Source: Halobacteriovorax sp. GB3 (lineage in GTDB: Bacteria > Bdellovibrionota > Bacteriovoracia > Bacteriovoracales > Bacteriovoracaceae). Taken from it: a DNA stretch of 64,000 nt. The notes beneath the pieces were generated by a model. That model worked only from the letters and a program-made list of their open reading frames with translations, was not told where the DNA came from and did not search any database. The stretch covers positions 744,001 through 808,000 of the forward strand of contig NZ_JAQSLN010000001.1 in assembly GCF_028649655.1 (NCBI RefSeq), in the 5' to 3' direction. The first letter of the stretch is position 1, and each line of letters starts with the position of its first letter. Positions 50,658 through 59,093 of this stretch are shown piece after piece. A program made the position numbers and the translations under genes.

Positions 50658-51542
50658 ATGAAATTAACAAAAATTATCGGAACACTTGGATTAATGACAC
50701 TTTCTTTAAACTCAATGCCAGCTCTTTCTGCTGGACAGTGTCCACTTAAAAAAACAATTTCTTTTTCACAGGCGATGAGTATTCATTCTCAAAGTATGAG
50801 TGAAAATGATTCTCTTGAATTTTTTGATCAATGTATTGAAGTTCTTGCTGAAATTAAAGCACAGAGAAATATGGCCGTTGATGAATGGAGATATGGAAAG
50901 AAAAATGAAGCGGTTCAACGTCTACATTCAGTTCTTGCTGAAGCATCGAGATTAAATCCTTATATGAGTACAGAGCTTCCACCTCTTAGTGCGCAGACGA
51001 TACAAAACGCGAATTCAGTTGCTCAAGTTCTTAAGAAAACGATTTCTGAGAATATTAAGAATAAATACATCGGTATTCAAGTTGAGTTCATGATGCTTAA
51101 TAAGCTAATTGATCTTGCTCTTTGGACATACGATGAGATCGATAGCCGTTACTATACAAACCTCGTTGATAGATATTACGGAGTATCATTTTTTAACTCT
51201 AACATCATTAAAGATCATTTTGAAAAGGTAAAAACTCTTTCAAAGAAGTATCTTGATCTCTTTGATGAAGTTTCATTGGCCCTTGCCAGTAATGAAGTTG
51301 AGCTAGATATGGCCTATGCCATGGTTGCTTCTACTAAAACGCTTTTTTCTAATAGTGTTTATAGAAGAAATCTTTGTGAAGTAAATGCAAATATCGAAGC
51401 AATCCTAAATCTTATTGTCGATTATAGATGTGATCAGATTCGAGTTCCATCAAATCGTAAAGTTAAAGTGGTAAGAGCTGAACTAAAGCAACTGAGACAA
51501 ACAATCAACAATGTATATGTAAGTAAAGATACTTGTTTCTAA
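50658..51542 (+). CDS. Exported helical protein of unknown family
   Basis: Unrecognised 294-residue protein, first of a five-gene exported cluster. The signal peptide covers about 1-24 (ending ALSA-GQC). The mature chain is almost entirely helical, with five cysteines (GQCP, DQCI, NLCEV, YRCD, DTCF). ALWTYDEIDSRYYTNLVDRYYGVSFFN is a Tyr-rich core. I start at ATG 50658 behind AAAGGAG; an earlier ATG at 50604 would include the leader. The next gene starts 11 bases after its stop. Confidence 0.7.
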   Translation: MKLTKIIGTLGLMTLSLNSMPALSAGQCPLKKTISFSQAMSIHSQSMSENDSLEFFDQCIEVLAEIKAQRNMAVDEWRYGKKNEAVQRLHSVLAEASRLNPYMSTELPPLSAQTIQNANSVAQVLKKTISENIKNKYIGIQVEFMMLNKLIDLALWTYDEIDSRYYTNLVDRYYGVSFFNSNIIKDHFEKVKTLSKKYLDLFDEVSLALASNEVELDMAYAMVASTKTLFSNSVYRRNLCEVNANIEAILNLIVDYRCDQIRVPSNRKVKVVRAELKQLRQTINNVYVSKDTCF

Positions 51543-51553
51543 GAGGAGTAGTG

Positions 51554-52459
51554 ATGAAAACGACAACAAAAGCAATAGCGTTAAGTTTATTATTTGCCAT
51601 TCAACCAATGAGTTATGCTCAAAAAATTGAATCATACTCGCTCGACGAGGTCTTTCAAGAAGTAAAAGAAACGACAGCTAAAAGAAAGTTACAGATTGAA
51701 AGTGGTTACTATGAAGCTGAAGGAATGAATTATTCGAAAAAATATGAAGTTCTCGTAGAAGAAGATGTTAACGATAAAGAGAGAAAGTTTTTTCTTTTTA
51801 TTGATAAGAAAACCGTTGCTGGAAAGACTTCGAGTATTGGAAGAATCTATCACTCAAGAGCAACAAAAAATGGAAAGAATATCATGCTGAGCCCTCTTAG
51901 CGTAACGAATAGTGGTAATGTTCAAATTGATTCGGAGGATAATCCTCGCTCGAAAGTTGTTCTTATCTCTAAGTACAATGGTAATAAGGGATTTAGCTAC
52001 TTACTGAAAGGTCAAAATGGTGCCTTCGAAGGTGAAATTTTCAAGATGAAAAGAAAAAGCAAGAAAACTCGTAACCCAAAACTAAGTGCACGCTCTAAGC
52101 ATGGCTTTTTCGCGAGTGGTTCTTCAAGAAAAGGATTACAGTTGATGGTTGTCGGCGATGAAATCTCTTTTTATGGAAAAAATGAATTACAAAATACATA
52201 CAATCTTATTGACCTCAATGCTGATGGTATCTTTTCAGGACTCGTTGTTAGTGAGTTTAATGCTATGAGTGCGAGTGCTGTTAGTTATGAGAGAATTCAA
52301 TCTTTAGCTGTCTTTTTTGAAAGCTATAAAGGTCAGAGTGAGAGTGTGCTTGTTGCAACTCCAACTTTTGAACCAGGTGAATTTAGAATGTCTGTGTATA
52401 AAAACGGTTCTCCAAGCTTTTTAAAGAAGATTTGGATGAACATTAAGGATCAATTTTAG
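51554..52459 (+). CDS. Exported beta-rich protein of unknown family
   Basis: Unrecognised 301-residue protein, second gene of the cluster. Signal peptide about 1-22 (ending SYA-QK). The rest is a beta-type chain with short Gly/Asn/Lys turns: KKYEVLVEEDVNDKERKFFLFID, KIMLS-like segments and a basic patch FKMKRKSKKTRNPKLSARSK. A segment LNADGIFSGLVVSEF could be a repeated-sheet element. No cysteine in the mature part. ATG 51554 follows GAGGAG. Function unknown; co-transcription with the neighbours suggests shared work outside the cell or in the envelope. Confidence 0.68.
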   Translation: MKTTTKAIALSLLFAIQPMSYAQKIESYSLDEVFQEVKETTAKRKLQIESGYYEAEGMNYSKKYEVLVEEDVNDKERKFFLFIDKKTVAGKTSSIGRIYHSRATKNGKNIMLSPLSVTNSGNVQIDSEDNPRSKVVLISKYNGNKGFSYLLKGQNGAFEGEIFKMKRKSKKTRNPKLSARSKHGFFASGSSRKGLQLMVVGDEISFYGKNELQNTYNLIDLNADGIFSGLVVSEFNAMSASAVSYERIQSLAVFFESYKGQSESVLVATPTFEPGEFRMSVYKNGSPSFLKKIWMNIKDQF

Positions 52460-52467
52460 GAGTTAAC

Positions 52468-53346
52468 ATGAAAAATATAAGATTATTTTTAACATTAATT
52501 TTAGTTATAAACGCAAGCGCTATGGCCATTGAACCAAAGGATCTAAGTGATCTCGATGATCAATCACTATCAAGCAAGGTAGATCAAACGTTTATCAATG
52601 ACCTTGGTGATATGAATGATCAATTAGATTATGAAGGTTTAGATGATAGTGAAATCGAAGAGATTGTTGCGGATGCCTATACATCGAAAGAAATGATTAA
52701 AAAGTGTCTCGATAGAAGAGTGGATTTTAATCTTTCAGATAGACTTAAATATTTAGATCACAGTGCAGGTGAAATTATTGCTAATTCAAATAATAATGAA
52801 GATGAACTTTATTTGAGAAAGACACTTAAAAGAACAAGAGATATGGTTCGCTCAGTTATTTCAATATCAGGTGCTAATCACGATGAAACGGTAAGATCAC
52901 TTACAACATTTTATGTGGGTGGAATGAACCTTGCCTATGCAGTTGTTAATAACAACACAGAAATCCATGGTGCGCTTGATGATCTTCCTGGAGAGTACAC
53001 AGATTATTTAAACCGTAATACATTTCATATCTCTAGTGCTGAATTTGGAAGAATGCATGCTCTTAGAATGTGGAGTCACTCTCAAGGTTTAAAAAGTGAT
53101 GCTTCAAAAGGTGTTTTTCTTATTAAGCTTGTTCAATATCTTGTTGACGACCTCGCTAGCGATACGCGCGTTCGTAAGAATGTTATCAAAAGTGTTTTAA
53201 AAGATGCCTATGGCCTAACGAAAAACCCTTATTACGTAAACGTACTTTCTTCTTTAAAAAATAGAGAAGTACCTAAGAGAGTTCAACTCGATGGACTGAG
53301 AATTGAAGTATATCGTCTGATCAGGGCTCTTAATGTCGCTCTTTAA
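52468..53346 (+). CDS. Exported acidic helical protein of unknown family
   Basis: Unrecognised 292-residue protein, third in the cluster. Signal peptide about 1-20 (ending SAMA-IEP). The N-terminal mature segment is very acidic (DLSDLDDQSLSSKVDQ and DDSEIEEIVADA). A helical domain follows with LRKTLKRTRDMVRSVIS and VGGMNLAYAVVNNN, a histidine-containing stretch FGRMHALRMWSHSQG, and a C-terminal LRIEVYRLIRALNVAL. It starts 8 bases after the previous stop behind AGGAG. A sigma-54 promoter begins 5 bases after its stop, so the gene that follows has its own control. Confidence 0.68.
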   Translation: MKNIRLFLTLILVINASAMAIEPKDLSDLDDQSLSSKVDQTFINDLGDMNDQLDYEGLDDSEIEEIVADAYTSKEMIKKCLDRRVDFNLSDRLKYLDHSAGEIIANSNNNEDELYLRKTLKRTRDMVRSVISISGANHDETVRSLTTFYVGGMNLAYAVVNNNTEIHGALDDLPGEYTDYLNRNTFHISSAEFGRMHALRMWSHSQGLKSDASKGVFLIKLVQYLVDDLASDTRVRKNVIKSVLKDAYGLTKNPYYVNVLSSLKNREVPKRVQLDGLRIEVYRLIRALNVAL

Positions 53347-53351
53347 AGAAT

Positions 53352-53367
53352 TGGCACTAGAATTGCT
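53352..53367 (+). promoter_or_regulatory. Sigma-54 promoter of the HExxH exported protein gene
   Basis: TGGCAC-N5-TTGCT, matching the sigma-54 consensus with exact GG-N10-GC spacing. Transcription should start near 53378, leaving a leader of about 105 bases that contains a long stem. Confidence 0.85.
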
Positions 53368-53405
53368 TAATATTAATAAGAAAATTATTTATAGCGATAA
53401 CAGTT

Positions 53406-53461
53406 GGTTGAGATAGGAATTTTTTAAAAAAGTGTTCAAATTTTAGACACCTGTCTCAACC
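53406..53461 (+). promoter_or_regulatory. 12-bp stem enclosing the leader
   Basis: GGTTGAGATAGG pairs with CCTGTCTCAACC (one U-G pair) around a 32-base AT-rich loop. It ends 22 bases before the ATG at 53484, inside the sigma-54 transcript leader. Role unknown; stabilisation or translational control is possible. Confidence 0.5.
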
Positions 53462-53483
53462 CTTGAAATCGATACGGAAACTT

Positions 53484-55877
53484 ATGAAAACTTTTATCCT
53501 TATACTAACAACATTTTTTCTTGGTCTTGCTAACGCTCATGCAGCGGTATCAGATGAGCTGCCAATCGAATTAGTAGAACAACTTGTTCAAAAAAATATG
53601 TGGCCTACTGATCTTGAAAGAGAAGGCTCACAATTAGAAAGAGAAATTAGTGCTTTTGTTAGAGATCTTAAATCCGAACAACTTTCTAAAGAAGATTTTG
53701 TTGCTAGGATTTTTGAATCGACTAAGTATAAAAACTCTTTCACTGTCACTTATCCAATTAAAGTCGCTATCCTAAGATATTATGCTGATTTTCGCTCAAC
53801 TTCATATAATAAAGAGCTTCGTAAACACTGGGTCAAAAACTATGTGTTAACGGCTTTGTCTTTAATCAAGGTTGTTGGTGATGATTCTATCCAACAGACT
53901 GCCCGTCAATTTGAAAGACTCGTTGTTAGAGGTGAGATTGAAGTAGAGGATCTCGGTCTTAAAAAGAGAAAAGAACTTTCAGGTCATCATGATCAGCATA
54001 CTCATGATCTTATGAAAAAAGATGATTTTGGAAACTTCTTAGTAACAGGTGCTTTTAACAGGGATAAGAATATCTTTTTAATCGACCTTGCAAGAAGAAG
54101 TATCGAAGAGACTCTTGTTACTTTTGTACATGAAATGATTCATGCCACTGATAAAGGAGTTAAACGATCTCGTGATTATGTTCTAGCAAATTTTGATGAC
54201 TTTCTCTCTCGTGTCAGTCGTTATCATAAGGGTGATAAAACTCAGTTGATTTTGAATTTAAAAAATCTAGAAGGTTACTTCTATGAAAAAGATTTTGGCC
54301 AGCTTGAGGATAAGATCCTTGCAAAGAAAGACCGTAATTCTAAAGTTGAAATGACTCTTCTAGACTCTGATAGAGCTAAAATTAAGTCCTTTCTAAGTGA
54401 GCTCATTAATATGAGTGTTATGAACGAATACCACGCTTATGGACGTTCATTGAAATTTCTTTACCAATTATCAAATAATCATGATCTAGTCTTTTCAAGT
54501 CTAGACCATTATAAAGATCTTCTTCAGAGTTTTCGTGGTGGAGATAGTGCTTTTATTTTTGGTCAAGGTTACTTGCTTAATCCATTTTCAAATTTAAAAG
54601 TAAATCTCTTACGTGGAAGTATGACTGGTGCAGAGAAGGTAAAACTAGGTCGAATTATCTCTAAACTTGAATCTATTTACTTAGAGATTTTAAGTGAGAA
54701 AAAAGAAGAAACAAAGAATTATTCTTTCTTTATTAAAAAGATTAATCTCAAAGGACAAGATCGTCGTCTTCCTGAATGGGTTGATGATCTTTCTATTCCA
54801 ACGAATCCATATCAAATATTACCAGCAAAAGTTACAACTGCTAGAGTTGCTCAATTTAAAAAAGATATTAAGCATATCAATGAATTTCTTTCTACTCAAG
54901 CGATGAAGCTCTATTCTTTAAAACTTGGAGTTCTCGATTTGAGTGATGTTAATCAAGGGGAGCTAAAGCTTCTTGGTATTCAGTGGGAGGAAAGCCGCTT
55001 TCAAAATGTGGATTCAAGTTTGAAAGATAAATTTAGAATGGATCTCAATTTGATCAATGAAGAAGTAAAAGAGCATTTTAAACTTTATCAATGGTCGCCA
55101 AAGAATGTTAATGATCAAAGCAATAAGTATATCGAGTCCGAAAAAGTTATTCAGAACTTAATTAAGCTTAAGCTCTTAAAAACATCAATTTGGATTGATC
55201 GAAATCTCTATGCTTGGAAAATGACTCTTATGAGTTCGAGAACTTTCGTAGAGAAATTAAGAAGTGGCCTTTATGTAAATCCACTTGAAATCTCCGATGA
55301 ACGTTCTGTTGAACTTGAAGAAGAGCTAATTGAAAACTTAAAGAAGGCCAGTGATGGACATGATTCTATATTGGAGTTAAAGGCACTCTTTAATCATTTG
55401 GCAGGTCTTTATAGCATGACCTTAGATGAAGACTGGGCAAGCTTATCTCAAGCAACCCATAATAAAATTCAACTTGTTCAACGAGTTTTAGATGGCCTTA
55501 ATGTTTATAGCTCCTACGAAGTTGATGCAAGTGAGCACATCGATCAAATTCAAGAGTCTTACGTCTCTCAGCTTAGACCTTATGTCGATTACTGCGCTAA
55601 AACTGATGATTTTATTAATTTGAAAGCTCGTGGACAATTTAAATCTAGTGAATATTTCAACTTTAAGGGGCATCAATTTTCGCTCATGTTGAGTTGTTTC
55701 AATGGGAAATTACACGCTGTCAGACAGCCTGGGGATTTCACTCGTTATATGACTCTTATTAGAACTTTAGATGGTAAAAATATTAAGGCCAAGATCTTTA
55801 GAGGTTCAAGAAATGTCCTTCTTAGCCCGGTTAAGATCAATATTAAAAAGCGAAAAAAGTTCTTAGGGATATTTTAG
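53484..55877 (+). CDS. Exported predicted zinc metalloprotease with HExxH
   Basis: A 797-residue exported protein, unrecognised as a family. Signal peptide about 1-20 (ending HAAVS). HExxH is at 216-220 (TLVTFVHEMIHATDKGV), placed after a hydrophobic strand as in zincins, in a region where LARRSIEETLVTF precedes it. No obvious third ligand (a downstream Glu or His) can be fixed by eye; YHAYGRSLKF about 105 residues further on is one candidate. The rest (about 250-797) is helical and Lys/Leu-rich. A sigma-54 promoter drives it. I start at ATG 53484, with GGA upstream, rather than TTG 53463. Confidence 0.65.
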   Translation: MKTFILILTTFFLGLANAHAAVSDELPIELVEQLVQKNMWPTDLEREGSQLEREISAFVRDLKSEQLSKEDFVARIFESTKYKNSFTVTYPIKVAILRYYADFRSTSYNKELRKHWVKNYVLTALSLIKVVGDDSIQQTARQFERLVVRGEIEVEDLGLKKRKELSGHHDQHTHDLMKKDDFGNFLVTGAFNRDKNIFLIDLARRSIEETLVTFVHEMIHATDKGVKRSRDYVLANFDDFLSRVSRYHKGDKTQLILNLKNLEGYFYEKDFGQLEDKILAKKDRNSKVEMTLLDSDRAKIKSFLSELINMSVMNEYHAYGRSLKFLYQLSNNHDLVFSSLDHYKDLLQSFRGGDSAFIFGQGYLLNPFSNLKVNLLRGSMTGAEKVKLGRIISKLESIYLEILSEKKEETKNYSFFIKKINLKGQDRRLPEWVDDLSIPTNPYQILPAKVTTARVAQFKKDIKHINEFLSTQAMKLYSLKLGVLDLSDVNQGELKLLGIQWEESRFQNVDSSLKDKFRMDLNLINEEVKEHFKLYQWSPKNVNDQSNKYIESEKVIQNLIKLKLLKTSIWIDRNLYAWKMTLMSSRTFVEKLRSGLYVNPLEISDERSVELEEELIENLKKASDGHDSILELKALFNHLAGLYSMTLDEDWASLSQATHNKIQLVQRVLDGLNVYSSYEVDASEHIDQIQESYVSQLRPYVDYCAKTDDFINLKARGQFKSSEYFNFKGHQFSLMLSCFNGKLHAVRQPGDFTRYMTLIRTLDGKNIKAKIFRGSRNVLLSPVKINIKKRKKFLGIF

Positions 55878-55948
55878 GGTCAAAATTGTTAGATTTAGTT
55901 AGAGATTAAAAAATTAGACTTAGATATTTTAGAATGACTGGAGATTAT

Positions 55949-56437
55949 ATGAATAAATTAAAAATGATGATTCTTTCTTTACTATTACTTACTGTTTCTT
56001 CAAGTTTTGCTGATGGCCTAAAGAAACTTGATATCGACTTTTTAAAAGGTACAGATCAAACGATCATCCTGAATGATTTAGAGTCGAAGCAAGTCTTTAA
56101 TCAATTTTTGGATGAAAATAGCTATCAAATTATCCTTAATTCTACGAAAAGTATTCTAAAAAAGAAGTGCAAATCTTCTGATATTTCTTGTAAGAAGAAG
56201 GGATTACAAGAAATTAAAAGACATCTACAGGGAAATCTCTACGGCACAATGAATGCTGAAATTGGTTCAGATCAGGGGACTGGTGGATGGAATTTTGAAG
56301 GTAAGATTCTTTCTGATTCGCTCTATGATATGGAAGTTGTTTTATTAGATGTTCTACTAATTAATTCTTCTCTTTTAAATGAAGATCCAAATGCTGTTAT
56401 GGACATTCTTTTTACGGGAATCGAAAACGATCTTTAA
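55949..56437 (+). CDS. Small exported protein of unknown family
   Basis: Unrecognised 162-residue protein, last of the exported cluster. Signal peptide about 1-21 (ending SFA-DGL). Two cysteines lie close together (KKKCKSSDISCKKKG), as in a short disulfide loop. A Gly-rich turn (SDQGTGGWNFEGK) precedes a hydrophobic helix (MEVVLLDVLLINSSLLNE). Start at ATG 55949 behind GGAG, 71 bases after the HExxH gene's stop, so it is probably in the same sigma-54 operon. Confidence 0.65.
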   Translation: MNKLKMMILSLLLLTVSSSFADGLKKLDIDFLKGTDQTIILNDLESKQVFNQFLDENSYQIILNSTKSILKKKCKSSDISCKKKGLQEIKRHLQGNLYGTMNAEIGSDQGTGGWNFEGKILSDSLYDMEVVLLDVLLINSSLLNEDPNAVMDILFTGIENDL

Positions 56438-56441
56438 TATT

Positions 56442-56463
56442 AAAATGGGCCTTTGATAGGCCC
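56442..56463. terminator. Terminator between convergent genes
   Basis: Stem GGGCCT/AGGCCC with a 5-base loop. The T-rich side is better on the minus strand, where it would end lipA-lipB; on the plus strand only a weak tail follows. Confidence 0.65.
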
Positions 56464-56464
56464 T

Positions 56465-57193
56465 CTATATTTGATGTAAGATTGAAGCTTTGATTGTATC
56501 AAAATATTGATCACTGTTTTTATTTTCTATCAATTGATCAATGGACTTGTATATACTGCCTGGAAGACCACAGGGAAAGACTTGTTTAAGAGCATCATTC
56601 ATCTTTTGATCGTTAATGAGATTTAAGGCCAAACCATGGTAACTAACAAATCTCTTTGCTGAGAGACCAATCGATGCAATTTTGTTCTCTTTATGCCAAA
56701 GTCCTAAAAGCTCTCTATCACATTCAAGATCATTTAGTGAGTACAATTGTTCCAAACTATACTTTGTCATCTTCAAAACATTTTTCAAAAAGTCAAAGAC
56801 TCTCAGTTTATGTTTCTCTAAGCTCATAATAGGGTAGAAGACTAATTGTCCTGGATAGTGAAAAGTTATTCCTCCACCTCTGCTAATTTTATGCACGGGA
56901 AATGGAAGTATATCGATAAGTTGTTCATTGAAATCGACGAGATTTTTATCGACTTCTCTGGTCTTTTGCAGTCCCTTTCCTAGCGTGAAACAGTGGGGAT
57001 GAGAGCAAAAAATGAGGGCCCTTTCATCTTTATTTTTCCAAATCCTCTCAACAAGGATTTCTTGAAGCTCTAAAGATTTGATGTAGTCCCAATTTTTCTT
57101 TGTGATGACGATTTCTTTATTTTCTAGATCTACTGTGTAATCAGATGGGTAAAGATCAAATTTTTCAAGATCTAGTCCCTCTAAGATCTTCAT
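56465..57193 (-). CDS. lipB: Octanoyl-[acyl-carrier-protein]:protein octanoyltransferase
   Basis: Transfers octanoate from ACP to the lipoyl domains of 2-oxoacid dehydrogenases and GcvH, the first step of lipoate synthesis. 242 residues. Family motifs: ISRGGGITFHYPGQLVFYPI and, near the C-terminus, FPCGLPGS, whose cysteine is the catalytic acyl acceptor. IGLSAKRFVSYHGLALNL, with the conserved lysine in SAK, completes the site. It is longer than E. coli LipB by some 30 N-terminal residues. Its ATG overlaps the lipA stop (ATGA), so the two are translationally coupled. Confidence 0.93.
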   Translation of the reverse strand: MKILEGLDLEKFDLYPSDYTVDLENKEIVITKKNWDYIKSLELQEILVERIWKNKDERALIFCSHPHCFTLGKGLQKTREVDKNLVDFNEQLIDILPFPVHKISRGGGITFHYPGQLVFYPIMSLEKHKLRVFDFLKNVLKMTKYSLEQLYSLNDLECDRELLGLWHKENKIASIGLSAKRFVSYHGLALNLINDQKMNDALKQVFPCGLPGSIYKSIDQLIENKNSDQYFDTIKASILHQI

Positions 57194-58161
57194 ACATTGT
57201 GACCTTGTTTTTTAAGGTGCTCAAGATAGTCGGCCGCTTTATAACTACTTCTAACAAGTGGACCAGAGGCGACAAATTTAAAGCCAAGTTCATAGGCCTT
57301 TTCTTTTAGTTTCTCAAAAACTTCCGGGCGGTAGTACTCTTGTACGGGAAGGTGACGAGGAGTCGGCCTTAGGTATTGACCAAAGGTTACGATATCGACG
57401 TTTCTCTCTCTGAGGTCTTCCATGCATTCAACTAACTCATCGTAAGTTTCACCTAGTCCAACCATGAGGGAAGTTTTTGTTGAAATATGAGGGTAGTTCT
57501 TTTTGTAGAACTCTAGGCAATCGAGCGTTTGCTCGTATCCAGCTCTTCTATCTCGAACGACATGAGTCAGTCTTTTAACTGTCTCAACATTCTGTGCGAT
57601 AACAAAAGGGTTACTTCTAGCAAGAGTATGCATATGTTCTTCAACGCCATTAAAGTCTGGGATGAGAACTTCCACAAGAGTATCACTATGTCTTTGGGCA
57701 ATGGCATTGACGACATCGGCAAAGTGTCCTGCTCCATAATCACTTAAATCATCTCTATCTACAGAAGTGACAACGAGGTATTTGAGCTTCATGATATCGG
57801 CCATACGCGCAGCATTTTCGATTTCATTTTTATCGACAAAGCCACCAGGGTTGCCTGTATCGACATGACAGAATTTACAGGCCCTCGTACAAGTTCCACC
57901 AAGAATCATCATCGTGGCGGTTTTTTGAGACCAACACTCGCTTAAATTAGGGCATGATGCCTCTTCACATACTGTCCATAAATTATTCTTACGCAGGTTT
58001 TGCTTAACTTCTTTATAGTTATCTCCACCAGGAAGCTTAATTTTAAACCAATCGGGCTTCGCTTCTCGCTCAATTTTTTTCGAGTAACTTTTTTGGGCCT
58101 TGATCTTTTTATCGAGGACTTTCTGTCTTTGTTCTTCGTAGCTATAATTGTCTTTTGTCAT
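57190..58161 (-). CDS. lipA: Lipoyl synthase
   Basis: Radical-SAM enzyme that inserts two sulfurs into octanoyl-lipoyl domains. 323 residues. Both iron-sulfur clusters are encoded: the auxiliary one by CEEASCPNLSEC and the radical-SAM one by CTRACKFC, with GGTCTRACKFCHVDTGNPG typical of the family. TSVDRDDLSDYGAGHFA and GLGETYDELVECMEDLR follow, and VASGPLVRSSYKA supplies the serine ligand. The N-terminal 35 residues are Lys-rich and poorly conserved. AAGG sits only one base before the ATG, an oddly tight spacing, but no other start is available. Confidence 0.96.
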   Translation of the reverse strand: MTKDNYSYEEQRQKVLDKKIKAQKSYSKKIEREAKPDWFKIKLPGGDNYKEVKQNLRKNNLWTVCEEASCPNLSECWSQKTATMMILGGTCTRACKFCHVDTGNPGGFVDKNEIENAARMADIMKLKYLVVTSVDRDDLSDYGAGHFADVVNAIAQRHSDTLVEVLIPDFNGVEEHMHTLARSNPFVIAQNVETVKRLTHVVRDRRAGYEQTLDCLEFYKKNYPHISTKTSLMVGLGETYDELVECMEDLRERNVDIVTFGQYLRPTPRHLPVQEYYRPEVFEKLKEKAYELGFKFVASGPLVRSSYKAADYLEHLKKQGHNV

Positions 58162-58344
58162 ACCTTATTGCTAGCTCTAAAACTAAATCATTTCAAGACG
58201 TTTTGATGAGATTAAGAAAATTCTAGCAGTTATTGGTATTCGCAAAAAATGTGAAGATATATTTTTTACTTTAGAGTGCCAAAGTCAGGTGGTCATTCCC
58301 ATTCGGTGCTATATATGGCTAAAATTATTATATCGAGGAATTTT
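58162..58344 (+). other. Intergenic between divergent lipA and L,D-transpeptidase
   Basis: Contains the promoters of both genes. AT-rich; no clear -35/-10 pair, hairpin or ORF was recognised beyond the GAGGA ribosome site before 58345. Confidence 0.3.
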
Positions 58345-58977
58345 ATGAAATATCTTATTCTCATTCTCTTTTCTGTCGTCTCATTTTCAAGTGCCGCGAA
58401 GCTTAAAGTAGATAAGATCAAAGTTTATAAACAAGAGAGACTCATGCGTGCTTATTACCAAGATGAGCTTGTGCGTGAATATAAAATTGCTCTTAGTATT
58501 TCACATAATATTCCAGGCTTTAGAATGGGACCTAAGAGGCTTCGTGGAGATATGAGAACTCCAGAGGGGTCATATAAAATCATTAAGAAAAGACAAAGAA
58601 CTCAATACCCACTTTCACTCTTAATAAATTATCCAAATAAAAAGGATATTGCATGGGGAAAGAAAAATGGGAAAACTAAGTGGGAGTTAGGGGACATGAT
58701 CCTTATTCATGGTTTCCCATATCGTCCAACAAAAGTAGTTAGAGACTTTGTTACCAAAATTGGTGCTGATGTTGAGACTGTTGATGAGTGGTTAAGAGCT
58801 TATTTTTATCCTTATTTTGACTGGACTTCTGGATGTATCGGTATCACAGATGAACAAATGAAAGAGCTCTTCGAGGCCGTAGAAGTAGGAACAGAAATCG
58901 AGATTAAAAGTTTTTTGTACTTCGATCGCTCCAAGCTTCCTGATCATCTTGAAGCTTATCCAATTCGCTACTACTAA
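58345..58977 (+). CDS. L,D-transpeptidase (YkuD domain)
   Basis: Exported cell-wall enzyme that makes 3-3 crosslinks or attaches lipoproteins or D-amino acids to peptidoglycan. Signal peptide about 1-20. The catalytic motif is HGxx...SxGCxG: ILIHGFPYRPTK then FDWTSGCIGITDEQMKELF, with the active cysteine in SGCIG. R in GPKRLRGDMRTPEGSYKI fits the substrate loop. About 210 residues, a single-domain form. Bdellovibrio-like bacteria use many such enzymes to modify prey and self wall. Start at ATG 58345 behind GAGGA; the ORF before it runs to 58276 without a signal sequence. Confidence 0.9.
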   Translation: MKYLILILFSVVSFSSAAKLKVDKIKVYKQERLMRAYYQDELVREYKIALSISHNIPGFRMGPKRLRGDMRTPEGSYKIIKKRQRTQYPLSLLINYPNKKDIAWGKKNGKTKWELGDMILIHGFPYRPTKVVRDFVTKIGADVETVDEWLRAYFYPYFDWTSGCIGITDEQMKELFEAVEVGTEIEIKSFLYFDRSKLPDHLEAYPIRYY

Positions 58978-58983
58978 ATAATA

Positions 58984-59009
58984 AGCTCCCGTAACTAGGG
59001 AGCTTTTTT
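58984..59009 (+). terminator. Rho-independent terminator
   Basis: Stem AGCTCCC/GGGAGCT with a 7-base loop and six T. Confidence 0.92.
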
Positions 59010-59093
59010 AGTTTTTACTTGATACTTGAGTGAAACTGTCCGATAGGTCAGTGATCAGTCACAAAAGCATATGATTTATTATGGGAGGTCTCA

